Translations under genes and position numbers: made by a program
Shown: positions 45,352 through 56,400 of the stretch, in pieces
Layout of the letters: each line of letters starts with the position of its first letter
How positions within the stretch are numbered: the first letter of the stretch is position 1
Source of the DNA: Topomyia yanbarensis
Lineage: Eukaryota; Arthropoda; Insecta; Diptera; Culicidae
Reading direction: 5' to 3'
NCBI RefSeq assembly: GCF_030247195.1
Contig: NC_080672.1
Span: 248,895,709-248,959,708 of the forward strand
DNA length: 64,000 nucleotides
Notes under the pieces: model-generated
What the model was told of the DNA's origin: nothing
Seen by the model: the letters and a program-made list of their open reading frames with translations, nothing else
Database searches by the model: none

Positions 45352-46224
45352 ATCTTGCATTGGCATGCTAAACCAAACCATATATTTCGATTTCATTAGT
45401 TCTCATCAGCTTAAAATGAGCTTCTTTTCTCTTCTTACGAAACACCGTGTTTGAGTTTGTACACGAAGGGTGGGTTTAATATCAGCACAGAACCAGAGCG
45501 AACATTGTGCACGATGTTCATTTGGGAAGACTGACATTCACAGTAGGTACCACAGAATAGTAAACATATCATCAGAATAACTATTCCAATATTCCGATTA
45601 ATGTAGAATCATTTCACTATTTCATAAGGATTAACATGGTATGTGAGTTCTACAAAAAAAATCAATGTCCATACAAAGTCAGTTTTATGAGCAAGCAATA
45701 TTATCCGTGGTCAAATTAAGACCCGTTAATGCCATCGACTGTTTCAGAACTACACACAGGCATGCTATTCTTCACTAGAGATAATTGTTGAATTTTTAAA
45801 TTAAAATCGATAACCTATAGTGTGATAAATTCAAGTTTTAAAAAAGTTTTATTCAAATCCATGAAATGAGAACATAAATTAATGATGCTCACAAACAAAA
45901 TCTTACATCTATCTTTAAATACCTGCTATCAAATCAAATGTTTTCAAGCACGATAGAAAAATAACTGGTCATAAATCAAATTATTCGTAAACGAAAGTTT
46001 AACCTTATATATTCGGTGGTTAAATTAACATTAACTCTGAAATGTTCTATATTTGGGGTCCTAAAAAGAACCATTTTAAGGGAATCATTCACATTAACTG
46101 TTTTGCATGTGGGATCCTGAAAAGGACCATTGGTGGAATCCTGAAATGGACTATTTGTGAGATCCACAAACACGCGTGCTATGGAATGAAAAGTACTAAA
46201 CTAACTAAGGGCTTCTGGTTTAAC

Positions 46225-46880
46225 AAACATAACATGCAGAATGGAACAATTAGTCAGCTGTAAAAAAAGGTTTGCCATCTCTTCCAGCCGCACGTTACTT
46301 ACATCAGATAAATATTTCGAAATGAAAAGAAACAACCTTTCCCTTCAGCATATAATATGAAATACTGATAGCTTGAAACGTGACATCGGCTTTTATCACT
46401 TTCGCACTGATGATGGAAGGACTGTCTTCATGCAGAATAACGAACGGCTTTCGCTAGCTGGCAGTGTTGCCACATCCTCCAATTTTCTGAAACATTGCAG
46501 AATTTTGGATTATGTTTCCGAAAGACTATTTTTAATAAATCACAGGTTTTCGTTAATTTCAGCCTGGAAATGTACTTTAAGTAGCTGCACATTGTTGTAT
46601 TGTTTCGGAAGGATAAATTTAAACAAATAACAGATTGTTGCAAATTTCAGATTGTCAATGTACGCGCAAGCAACAAATAACGAATATAAACTGCGAAATT
46701 GGATTATCGTTGTCAATGATTGGAAATATTCCAATTTGTTCTTTATTGTTTGTTATTGTTATAGCCCTTAAAGGGTTTTTAATTTAACAATAATAACATG
46801 CAGAATGGAACAATTAGTCAGTTTCAACTGAGGTTTGCCAACTCTTCCAGCCGCGCGCTATCTACATCGGATAACTCCCA
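46225..46880. repeat. Direct repeat pair of about 95 bp
   Basis: 46225-46320 and 46790-46880 share 'acatgcagaatggaacaatt' followed by 'agtcag' and 'ctcttccagccgc'. The 470 bp between them show no element ends, so this may be an old local duplication. Confidence 0.6.
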
Positions 46881-48571
46881 GCGGTAGCAGTGATCAAATG
46901 CAGCACTCATCGCAGCGCATTGTAAACATGCATGATTGCTACTGCTGTTCTTTACGGTCCGACGTTCGACGGGAGAATGAAGTCGCTCTAGGAATGATAT
47001 TCTTTAAATAGTCGATGATGACGTCATTCATAGAAGCGTAGTGTGCTGGGTGCTCAAATCTGTCATACGAGACGCTATAGGCACGATGTTAATTGTCTGG
47101 CAAAAGAGCAACAACTGATTGAAACAGGCACGCGGCACATTTATTTATAACTTTTCGTATTCGTTTGAATCACTAACCTGCTCCCTATTGACGGCTCTGT
47201 CGGGGATAGATTGACTGATGTATGGGAGTTTTCACGTTTTCGAGATCTGTTCATTTTTGCTTGTTTTCAATAGTGTGCTATTGAAATACAAAAACACTAA
47301 AGCAATAAAACATAATTTCAGTTAATTCCGAATTGTTTGGTGGTAACCAGACAGAAATCCGTTCATTAACAACAAAGCTATTAGCGTTCAAAATAGTGAC
47401 ATCGTTTGATTTTAGAATGACACCCTGCCCCAGATAGTACAGTAAGACATTTTCAATGTCAAAAAATGTAACAACCAAATAGAACATCTTATTTATAATT
47501 GTAGAATCACACGCTTGGTCAAGTTTCGCCATGTTCCCCTACTTTTCCGCTTTGATATATGTCTTTTAGATCAAACAATCTTTTATCTGTGATGGCAAAA
47601 ACAAACAACAAACAATCTGTGCAAATATTTTAGGCACAGTAGAAACTACTGGTAATTTAGAAATCTAAAATTAGCTCAAGGTGTTCGCTAGACATATTGC
47701 ATTTTCATTATGATTATGGTTGAGTCTTGTACACAACTTTTTTTTGCACACCGTAACATAATTCAGTTTTCCCCTCTATAGTGCAATATTAACAAAGTAT
47801 TTGTAATAATTCGTTTGTCCCTTATATGCCATATTTTTTGCTTTACCGTTGATATGGTTTGACTTTTAAAATTTCTCTCACTGATGTTGTCCCATGCTGG
47901 TTTGAGCAAATTGCTGAGCCCTGTCAATGTCCCATGTAGTATGTGTTATCAAAAATATCGCCAAACATCATGTTCTAAATGTTCTCAATCGATATAATAT
48001 CCGAAAAGTGTGATAAGAACTTTAAGAAATGTTATGTTATTATTTAGAAGAGTTGTAAGAAATGCCTCATCACACTGTTAGGTGGATTAAAATCGTTTTT
48101 CAAGCTTTTCAACGGTTCACACTCATAAGAGATTCATACAGGTTCAAAGCGGGCCTGATGGAATAGTATGGCCTACTGGTCACTAATAAATTTCCCCTAT
48201 TGCATAATTTTGTAGCTACTTTTGAACTGTTTAATTAGTGCAAAGAAAACTTTGAAGTACGAATTCAAACTGGCATGTGATGCGAAGTCATAAATGAAAA
48301 CGAGCATTTTCCAGTCAATACAACTCCCATTGCCTGCAAAATTTAAAGTGAGTACCCAGTACCTGTATTTTAACCTCCTACTGGTGCAGGGGTCCTGCAT
48401 ACTAATAATTTTCCCACCATTGCAAAGCTAATGAGTATGTACTAACTTTTTTATAGCATTGTTAAGATTTTTTTCAACTGCTTGGTAACAGATGTTAATA
48501 AAATCAATGACTATATAATCGGTGAAGGTGTACAACACGTATTTTATTGCCGTCATTTTCCGTACTTTCAG

Positions 48572-48742
48572 AGTCATCAAAAACTCATCGTAGCATATTC
48601 AGCAAAAGGGTAGGGACGACGCAGCTATCTCTAGGAGGAAGCATGACTTCCTCCGGAGGTGTGCTCAAGGATTTAGGTCATCCTGGCCTAAATGAGGCAC
48701 TCAAGTCTCACAATAGCGTCACATTCAAGCTAGTTAAAACGG
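48572..48742 (+). CDS. Internal exon of the host gene
   Basis: 171 bp between an excellent acceptor 'cattttccgtactttcag' and a consensus donor 'ACGG|gtaagt'. The frame is open and starts with two bases that complete a Glu codon with the G left by the 40369 donor, so phases agree (1 in, 1 out). It encodes 'KTHRSIFSKRVGTTQLSLGG', then 'KDLGHPGLNEALKSHNSVTF' and 'KLVKT'. Composition is coding-like against AT-rich flanks. No known domain. The intron before it is 8.2 kb. Confidence 0.75.
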
Positions 48743-49714
48743 GTAAGTAATTAGCTACGATAGTTATTTGTAGTCATATGCTTTATCACGAGAAGGATGA
48801 TTCTTCTTTATTAGAAAAGTTCGAATTATCGTTGAATATGCTCCCACTCAATCGTGATCGTTCTGTCACTGTGATAGTTTAAAAATAATGAGGTGCAATT
48901 CGAGCTAAAAATATTAGCCACTGAACTCTACTCCGGTCACATACATCCGAGTGTACCGCGTCTACGTTGGAACCGGTTCAGTTCAAGAGCACATCTCGCA
49001 TCGGTAGAAGTTATATTTTTCCAATCACCTGCCGTTGTGGCAAAATTATACACAGTAGTAATAAGCTCTAAATGTTTCAAAATGTGTCCCACCCGGTAAG
49101 ATGTCAGTTGATGCCGTCTAAATAATGATAACACGTTTGAGAAAAGTATAAATATTTCACTCCCCATGTGTGGTATAACTAACTGTCACCCGCACTGTAG
49201 ATTGTTGTGTATGGAACTGCGTCCCAATGCCCCTAGTCCACTCATCTCAACGTGATTTCTTTTCTTGTGCTTCCCTCATTTAAGCACTGCCATTCATAAG
49301 CGCAGGCAGCTTTCACATCGCACCAGGGAAAACTGTCTGTAACTATATTAATAGTACCGCGTAAACATCCGTTTGTTCCATTCATCTTCATCTTCCCCTT
49401 TTGCGTTTCTCCTTTCCTACGAATGAACCGCTCGGCACTCAATCAATTTCCATGCGCGCTGGTGTGCGAACATTTCCAAATGATCACTCAACGTGCAAGT
49501 AGAATTAATTTACTCGTGCTGTGGCGGAGAATTTTACCTTGCTAACTTTAATTTGGCTTTCCTTCACGTCAATAGGAATCGGATTTCTTCGTTATTATAA
49601 GGAATTTGATCACAGTTTGAATTTTGATATTTTAACGGCAATACCGAAAGGTTTAATGAAATTGGACAATTAGTTTAATTTAACGAATCCCAGAAAGTAT
49701 TTGTTTACATAACC
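48743..49714. other. Intron DNA, nothing recognised
   Basis: Short frames only. GC content around 48900-49500 is somewhat higher than average but no splice-bounded open frame was found. Confidence 0.45.
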
Positions 49715-51515
49715 GTTTGGGGCAGCGCACAGTGTTTCCATAAAGGCAAAAACTTGATGGAAATTGTTTTGAACACAAAAAAATTATATTATTGAGCTAT
49801 AGCGTCATCAGTGAAGTTTATTTCTAAAATATTCTCGATTCTACACAAATAATAGTTTGGTGATTAATCCCTCTAAAGCTGAGAACAAAATTTAATTTGG
49901 CAATTATTGAAACTCAAAAACTGTATTCAGCAAAGTTGTAGGAAATATCATGAGAAACCACTTTGCTGAAGAGACTATGAGGCTATCTACTGATTTTAAT
50001 AGACCTTTGTGAAGTTTTCTATGATACACCCCTGAAAATCAGTTTTTTCAAATCAACTTCTTGGTGATTTTTATAATTTAAAAATGTTTATCTCATTATA
50101 ACTGCAATCAAAGTTTTAGTTCCAAAAACTCCAAAAAAGCACCGTTTTGGTATGAATTAAAATTTCAATCTACTAATATCCGCAGACAAAGCCAAATTCA
50201 TACGAATCTATAAAGCAAATGCCATCAAATCCAGTGATAACCATTTGTCGCCTGTTGTCTCTCGCATGCATTAACCTATATCCAAAAAACGACTTTAAAA
50301 CTCTATTATTAGGCCAATCATTATTTACATCATACATTTAACGGTTAAGGGGGAAGTGTGAAGCATGTTGTCACATTAGAGCGGGGGGGGGGGAGAATTT
50401 TAACGTAGCTTACCAACTAGAAAAGGTAATCAACCGTTGGAAATGCACCAATTCTATTTTTTTTAATCTAAAATCTTTTAGTTTGGATTAAAATTATAAT
50501 AATGTGTCTTCATCTCTACTTGTGTCGACTGATGATGAAAGTAGTACTATATCTGTATTTATTTCTACTCTGAAGAACTTTCGATATAATCCAGTCTGTA
50601 ATTTCATATGACTTTGTCCCTAGATTCTGCGGTATCTTCTTACAATAAACCAATTCGAATTAGGAAAGACGAAATCCATTTGGCCCCGTGAATTGTGATA
50701 CTATGGGCCGATGCCGGCCATGAGTACCAATCATACAAGTCAACGACAATTTGCACTTTTTTTAACGCATATTAATTGATTTGTTACGGTCGATTTTACA
50801 TCCTAAAAATATTAAATTGTATTCATAAAATTAACATAAGAAGTAAAAACTTTATCAAGGATTATTTTACGTCTGAAATGATCAGGTTTTTAAAGTTTTT
50901 AATAGTTTTTTTTGAATATATGTTTTTACATGCAAGAGACAGTATGAGACAAATGATTATTTTTGGATTTGATATCGTTTGCTTTATAAATTCGTATGAA
51001 TATAGATTTACCTGCGGAAATTTGCGGCTTGAAATTTTATTGCATACTAAAATGTTGCTTTTTTGGCACTGAAACTTTCGATATCTCTATAGATATAAGA
51101 GATAGAAATAAACTTGCATCACAAAAATTGTGTATTTTCTTATGCCGGGTTTTGATCTTGGAACATTTTGAAATTCTAAAAAATCACCAAGAAAAGGTTT
51201 TTTAAAAAAATAGCCAGGGGTATACCATAGAAAACTCCACAAATCTCTATTAAAACCAACGGATAGACACACAATCTCCACAACAAATTTCTTCCTCGTG
51301 ATATTCCCTGCAACTTTGCTGAACACTTTTTTTTATTTTCACAAATGATCAAACAAAAATTTTCTTCTCAGCTATAGGAGGATTAATCATCAAACTAATA
51401 CTTTTATAAAATGGGGAATATTTTATCAACAATTTTCACTGATAACAGTACAGCTCAAAAATCGTTTCTTCGTGGTCAAAACTGCCGCGTACGGTGGTGC
51501 CGGGCTGGCCAAAAT
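49715..51515. mobile_element. Long inverted-repeat (foldback) element in the intron
   Basis: Diverged arms of about 450 bp, 49715-50190 and 51060-51515, are reverse complements. 'gctgagaacaaaatttaatt' near 49878 matches the complement of 'ttttcttctcagctat' near 51360; 'ttcagcaaagttg' at 49928 and its inverse at 51310; 'ttcttggtgatttttata' at 50060 and its inverse at 51175. The interior of about 870 bp shows no transposase. It includes a poly-G run near 50385. Confidence 0.65.
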
Positions 51516-52270
51516 CCTCAAATTTAATCTTCGATTTTCATGCCTTTTATATTTTTTCCTAATTGTACCCTATCTAAACCTGCATTCGCCAAATTTTGAA
51601 CAGGGTAATAAAAACCTGAAAGAGTTTGAGCGGCAAACAGTTTTCGCCCATTCTAACTCGTCTCGCTTTAATTGGTACTACGATGATAATTGAACAACAC
51701 ATATATGCTTCTTATAAAAAATCATCTTTAGAATTTCATGGTGTACTTGGACTTGACAAATAATTAGTTCTTAAAAAGTTAACTATGAAATCAACATACG
51801 TATGTTGTTTAAAGCTGACTTATTTACATTCAGAGTCATTTCGTAAAAAACGTGTTGAAGGATCGTATCTGGTATATCTAACATAGAATTTTGTCTAGTT
51901 TACAAAAATCACAGTGTCGTTTTTCGCCAAAGGTCAAAATTCAGACATTTTTGAAATTATTGTTTTCATGGGGACGCATGGTCTTCTTTGTTTTTATGAA
52001 GTTTTTCAGTGTTATTCACTGGTGGATTTCCTTTTCGGACCACCGCTTGCACATTTATGATTTGGAGCGATTTTCGTGATGGAAATATAAGCATGCTTAA
52101 TCCGTCTTGCAACAATGGCTTCATGGTTATCCGTAGAGAAAAGTTCAACTAAATAGAAACCTGCTTGTAGTTTTATGCTTCGGTATGTATTGGTCGTTAC
52201 GCTTACTGTGACTGATGTGAGGTATACGCGTGAGGTGTAGAGTGTTCTTTTCTACCCGAATACCCTAAGT
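51516..52270. other. Intron DNA, nothing recognised
   Basis: AT-rich, no coding or repeat signature apart from the left target duplication copy CCCTAAGT at 52263-52270. Confidence 0.45.
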
Positions 52271-52505
52271 GAGTGATTCTCAACCTGGGGTCCGCGGACT
52301 CCTAGGGGGCCGTGAAATCGTTTCTTGGGGTCCACAAAGAAAAATATATTTTCCGAGTGGATATTGAAATTTCAATTCTTGTTTCTTAACAGACTGAAAA
52401 TACTATATTGATAGCATACAAAGTCGATGTTTAACCATGGGAGTCAGCAACAACCCAGGGTGATTTCTAAGGGGTTCGTGGTACGAAAAGGGTTAAGACC
52501 AGCTG
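52271..52505. mobile_element. hAT-type MITE with 8 bp target duplication
   Basis: Starts 'gagtgattctcaacctgggg' and ends 'ggttaagaccagctg'. CCCTAAGT flanks both sides (52263-52270 and 52506-52513). An end with 'TTCTCAACC' and an 8 bp duplication are typical of hAT elements across animals. The interior has 'gtccgcggactcctaggggg' on the left and 'aaggggttcgtggtacg' on the right, partly complementary. Non-coding, 235 bp. Confidence 0.8.
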
Positions 52506-52716
52506 CCCTAAGTAATCAAATTATTTCTGTTCACATTGTTGAAAAGTTTATTAAATTCACCTTTTCGAAATTATGGAAAAAATGCTTTTGGAACTACTCT
52601 AGGTTATCTAACTTTCAAATTAGTCTACTAATTCAATCAAAATCAAGTTCAGCGCACCAAAATTACCCTTTGATGATATTTGCAGTCATTTCTAACCACA
52701 TTAAGGATTTGTCCAG

Positions 52717-52860
52717 CTTGTGTATGGAGTGGATCCACTATGCAGCGATTTGTTGGCAATGGATACGGATTAGGTCTGCTAAATTATGTAGACGAGAGAA
52801 GCATTTCATTGCCAAACGAATCTAACACATATGGTGCCCTTCATAATAGCTCAGTTTCCT
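52717..52860 (+). CDS. Candidate cassette exon of the host gene
   Basis: 144 bp between the acceptor 'taaggatttgtccag' and the weak donor 'TCCT|gtaatt', open and phase 1 in, phase 1 out like its neighbours. It encodes 'CVWSGSTMQRFVGNGYGLGL', then 'LNYVDERSISLPNESNTYGA'. A length divisible by three means it could be skipped without changing frame. The frame stays open 12 codons beyond the donor. Coding-like composition supports it; the donor is poor, so it could be a chance frame. Confidence 0.4.
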
Positions 52861-53389
52861 GTAATTTCTCCTAATCGATCGTTTAAGGAATATATGTGTA
52901 TTTTGTAGGATAGAAGCGGGAAGTGTAAGATTGATTTGGAACTGAGAATTGCTTCACTTCCGAACTCCTGCCCCTTTAGAAAATATTGCCATATTCCATA
53001 TTCAATGGTTTGTATAATTAACCTCAATTTTCAATTGAGAAGTTCCAATTTGCTCTGTACAATTTAATTTTCTTTTTCTTCGATTATAAAGGTTTTAAAC
53101 CAAATTCAGGAACCAACCGTGACCGCGACTTATTTTCTTTTATACTTCAGTTCTCAAACGACATTAGAATCCTCCGACTATCAGGACACCACATTTTCAC
53201 TGCACATAATAATCTAGACTTGTCGAAAGGACCGGGATATTTATCAAAATGGTGGCGGAACCTTTACACTATTTTTCCACATGTCTATGAACATATGAAA
53301 TTACCGTGGAATTGGTATTGCATATCCAAGTTATTCGTAAAAATAGTGAATCATTTTTTTTAATAAGTAAAACATAAATAATTAACGAG
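52861..53389. other. Intron DNA, nothing recognised
   Basis: No repeat or coding signature seen on either strand. Confidence 0.45.
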
Positions 53390-54180
53390 CAGCATGGTTT
53401 TTTACAGGCCGCTCAACTACATCTCATTTACTAAAATTTTCAACATTTACTTTGAATGCAATGAACAATAGCAACTACGTGGAAACCTTCTACGCCGACT
53501 TCAGTAATTTGACCTTAAGGTTGCACAGAGAATGTGCAGAAATGGAAAATGAAAAAAACAGTTTTTTTCCACACCGTGTGTTAGATCTTCATAAAAATCA
53601 ATCATCTTATGTAGAATGTTGTTACAGTACTGCTGATTAATTTTTATGAAGATCAAACACACGATGTGGAAAAAACTGCTTTTTTCGTTTTGGATTTTTG
53701 CCCCTTCTCTGTTCAACCTTAATAACATACCACTATTTTTATTCAATCTGCATAAAATCGGTAAGGGTACGAGACTTGTGGAATAGCTGAAATCAAATTT
53801 AACGAAACATGATCAAATTGTCTGTTTTAAGAATGTACTCTCTGAACCAAATCAAGTCACCTCTGGCGTCGCTCAGGGTTCGCACTTGGGCCCTCTTCTT
53901 TTTATCTTATACATAAACGACATTACTCATATACTTAAACGCATAAAAGTGCTTGTATAGGCAAACGACATGAAACTCTTTATGGCTTAGGCTTAATCTT
54001 AGACTCCAAGCTCACATTTGTTGTTCAACAATAAATAAAGCTAATAGTATGCAAGGCTTTATAAAATGCATCAGGTATAATTTCGATAACCCTTACGCAA
54101 TTAAATTCCTGTAGAAATCATACGTCAGAACGATTCTGCAATATTGCAGCGATCAGGATACCAACGGCCGCGTTCTCCTT
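53390..54180 (+). pseudogene. Jockey/CR1-group RT relic
   Basis: Plus-strand pieces in order: 'EQHGFLQ' and, after a frame change, 'GRSTTSHLLKFSTF'; motif A start 'VETFYADFSNLT', cut by a 200 bp MITE; then 'LVE-LKSNLTKHDQIVCFKN', motif B 'VTSGVAQGSHLGPLLFILYI' and a motif C remnant 'ANDMKLF'; then 'LGLILDSKLTF' and 'KSYVRTILQYCS'. This order matches RTs of the Jockey/CR1 group without RNase H. Stops and shifts are frequent. It is in the sense orientation of the host gene. Confidence 0.75.
53519..53718. mobile_element. TTAA-flanked MITE inside the RT relic
   Basis: TTAA at 53515-53518 and 53719-53722 flanks a 200 bp element that starts 'ggttgcacagagaa' and ends 'ttctctgttcaacc'. The arms (about 85 bp) pair, including 'cttcataaaaatcaatcat' and its inverse. 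TTAA duplication is the piggyBac target rule, although the termini do not begin with the usual CCC. Confidence 0.75.
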
Positions 54181-54650
54181 CGTTTTTTCTGTTCGCTGCT
54201 CCAGCAGCAGTCTTTTGCTTTTAGCTATGGAGGTTTGCAAGGCTCATTTGTTGGAGCGCTCCTAGTGACAGGGGCGAAATAACGTCAGATCGTCTACTTG
54301 CCGTAAACGATCCCAGAAGTCACGGCAGTGATCTTACCAGAAGGAACATTTCTCCACCCTGCTTTCATTTTTTGGCCAGTAATTGTGCAGGAGAGCTTGG
54401 TTCGTTCGAATGATTCTCCACAGCGAAAACGTTCGATGTTCGCTCCTTTACACAGCTGTGGCAAAGAGGGCGCTTCTTAGCGATTAGTGTCCCACTAAGG
54501 CGAGCCAACACCAAACACACGAGTGCCCGACCCCCAGCAATTTCGCCGGAACCGTCGCTCACGCGCTTCCCCGTGCTAGCTTTTGTGGTGGGAAACTGGG
54601 TCCATTACGTTCCCTAGCCCAGAACCTCTTCCGCGTTGCCCAAAAATGGC
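54181..54650. other. GC-rich island without an assigned gene
   Basis: Locally GC-rich DNA. On the minus strand a 65-codon frame (54562-54365) has 'GSGEIAGGRALVCLVLARLS' and Cys-containing text, but no family fit. On the plus strand, fragments loosely recall histone H3 codons but cannot be aligned convincingly. Left unassigned. Confidence 0.3.
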
Positions 54651-56400
54651 CTATATGACTCCAAAATTAAATATATACGATGACATAACAAATATATTTT
54701 GCGATAATACCAGACTTGAAGCTAAACACTTTAAAGTTATTAAAAATGTCTTAAAGGACACTCTGACAGACCCCACGAAATATCCGTATAAATCCAGAAA
54801 CGATCAGCTGTTATTCCAGCCGTACTGCGTACGATGAGTAGAGCGCCGAAAGAAGTCTATTCGTCCAGCTTAGCGAGAAGCAGAGGGCAGTCAATGTTGT
54901 CAGCGAGAAGATCGAAGACAAAAGTCGCTGTAGAAAAACTTCTATTTCGTAGCGTAGACAGGTTGATAAGAGCACAACGATGATCCTAAGGTGGCAGTTC
55001 AAATCGATTTCGCCAGGGAAGCCGTCGAAGGGCATACCGGACGAAGCCATTTTGCACCCGTTCTATGCGATTAATGAGTACGGTGTGATACGGGGCCCAA
55101 ATGATAACTCCATATTCTAGAATACTGCGTACCAGACTGATGTACAGTGTCTTCAGACAGTAGATGTCGTTGAAATCTTGGGTGTTTCGTTTAATGAGTT
55201 CTTGTACTGCATAGGCTTTAGCTGTTACTGCATTGAAGTGTTCGATGAAACGTAGCTTACGGTCAAATATAAACCTAGGTCCTTGATTGATGAAACTTGT
55301 TGTACTGGAGCAGCCCTCACTGCATACTCAAATTTAATTGGCGAGAGTATTCGTGTGAATGTGATTATGTGGCATTTCTGAATGTTTATAGTCATTCCAT
55401 TTCTATAACACCAAATCATTATCCTATGTAGGGTGATGAGCCTATTTGCGCCATGTTTCTATTATCACCCTACCCATTTGAAGCCGTTGGTTGGAGCAGT
55501 GTCTGCCATCTTTGTTCAACGTATTGAGTCAAATGATAGCGCAACAATAGGGGCACTCGATTCGAGTTTTCATTGTGCTCAAACACGAGAATTGTACTGT
55601 TTTCAACGCATTTTTGTTGTTATATTGGTTCTTAACAACAAAGCAAAGCGGTTGATGTCAATTTTTACGCATTCCGTTGATTGTAAGGCAAGAAATTACC
55701 GATTTATTGAGACACCTTGCTTAGTATGGTGAAAATAGGCTCATCACCCTATGTCCATCTGAACTGCATAACAATCTACCAGAGTTGTTAAGATGCGATA
55801 CATTTTCAGATCGTCTACGTACATCACCTTACACCATGTCAATTCGCTGCAAATGTCATTCACAAAGAGCACGAAGAGAAGAGATCCGAGGTGACTCCCT
55901 TGAGGTACACCAGATGTGATGTCGAAAGGGTCTGAAAGTACAGTTCCAAGTCTCACAGATGAACTGCGGTTTGTAAGATTTGAGGAGATTAATTGGTCAA
56001 CCAGTCCGGAAATCCGATTCGTCTCAACTTTTCAACAGCGAGCTGATGAGGAAGACGATTGAAAGCTTTTGAGAAATCTACATACACTGCATCAATTTGT
56101 TGTCGTTTTTCTAATTTATCAATCGGCGTTGACACATAGCTTATTAGGTTCGTCGTTGTTGAGTGCTTTCTAACAAACCCATGCTGATCTGTAGTGAAGA
56201 TGTGTTTTACTGCAGGGTAGAGAATATCTAACAGCATACTTTCAAAAACTTTTGGACGGATTGAAATTCCCCTGTAATTTATGACGTCGTGGACGTTACT
56301 GACTTTATGAGTTGGTGTTATTAGAGCTTCTTTCCACTTAACGGGAAAAATACTTTTACGCAGAGAGCAATTCAAATGCATGGATATCGGCACAGCTATC
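54651..56400 (-). pseudogene. Jockey/CR1-group non-LTR retrotransposon ORF2 relic
   Basis: Minus strand, from 56393: 'LRKSIFPVKWKEALITPTHK', 'NYRGISIRPKVFESML', 'DQHGFVRKHSTTTNL' and motif A 'AVYVDFSKAFNRLPHQLA'. Then from 55956: motif B 'ITSGVPQGSHLGSLLFVLFV' and motif C 'YVDDLKMYR'. A 319 bp MITE follows, then 'CYRNGMTINIQKCHIITF', the thumb 'VSSIKDLGLYLT', 'YGVIIWAPYHTVLINRIERV' and the C-terminal 'RRLPWRNRFELPP'. No RNase H and no endonuclease upstream of 56393, so this is a 5'-truncated copy. Several frame breaks. Antisense to the host gene. Related to, but not the same copy as, 53390-54180. Confidence 0.8.
55431..55749. mobile_element. Tc1/mariner-type MITE (TA duplication) inside the Jockey relic
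   Basis: The 17 bp inverted ends GGGTGATGAGCCTATTT bracket 319 bp, flanked by TA at 55429-55430 and 55750-55751. Discounting the element and one TA leaves the RT reading frame continuous across the join, which fixes the duplication as TA and not ATGT. Non-coding interior. Confidence 0.85.

Larger units (their letters stand above)
44976..48571. other. Intron DNA, mostly featureless
   Basis: Holds the small TIR element at 45158-45351 and a direct repeat pair of about 95 bp, 46225-46320 and 46790-46880 (both with 'acatgcagaatggaacaatt' and 'ctcttccagccgc'). Near 48085 there is 'gttaggtggattaaaat', matching the end of the 26907-30573 family. No genes supported. Confidence 0.5.

Noticed and set aside
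54230..54345. Histone H3 pseudogene
   Set aside because: Loose resemblance to the region around the RYRPGTVALREIRRYQKS block only with several frame changes; not better than chance by eye.
55433..55732. 99-codon plus-strand frame
   Set aside because: Falls entirely inside the 319 bp TA-flanked MITE and uses its terminal inverted repeat as coding sequence.
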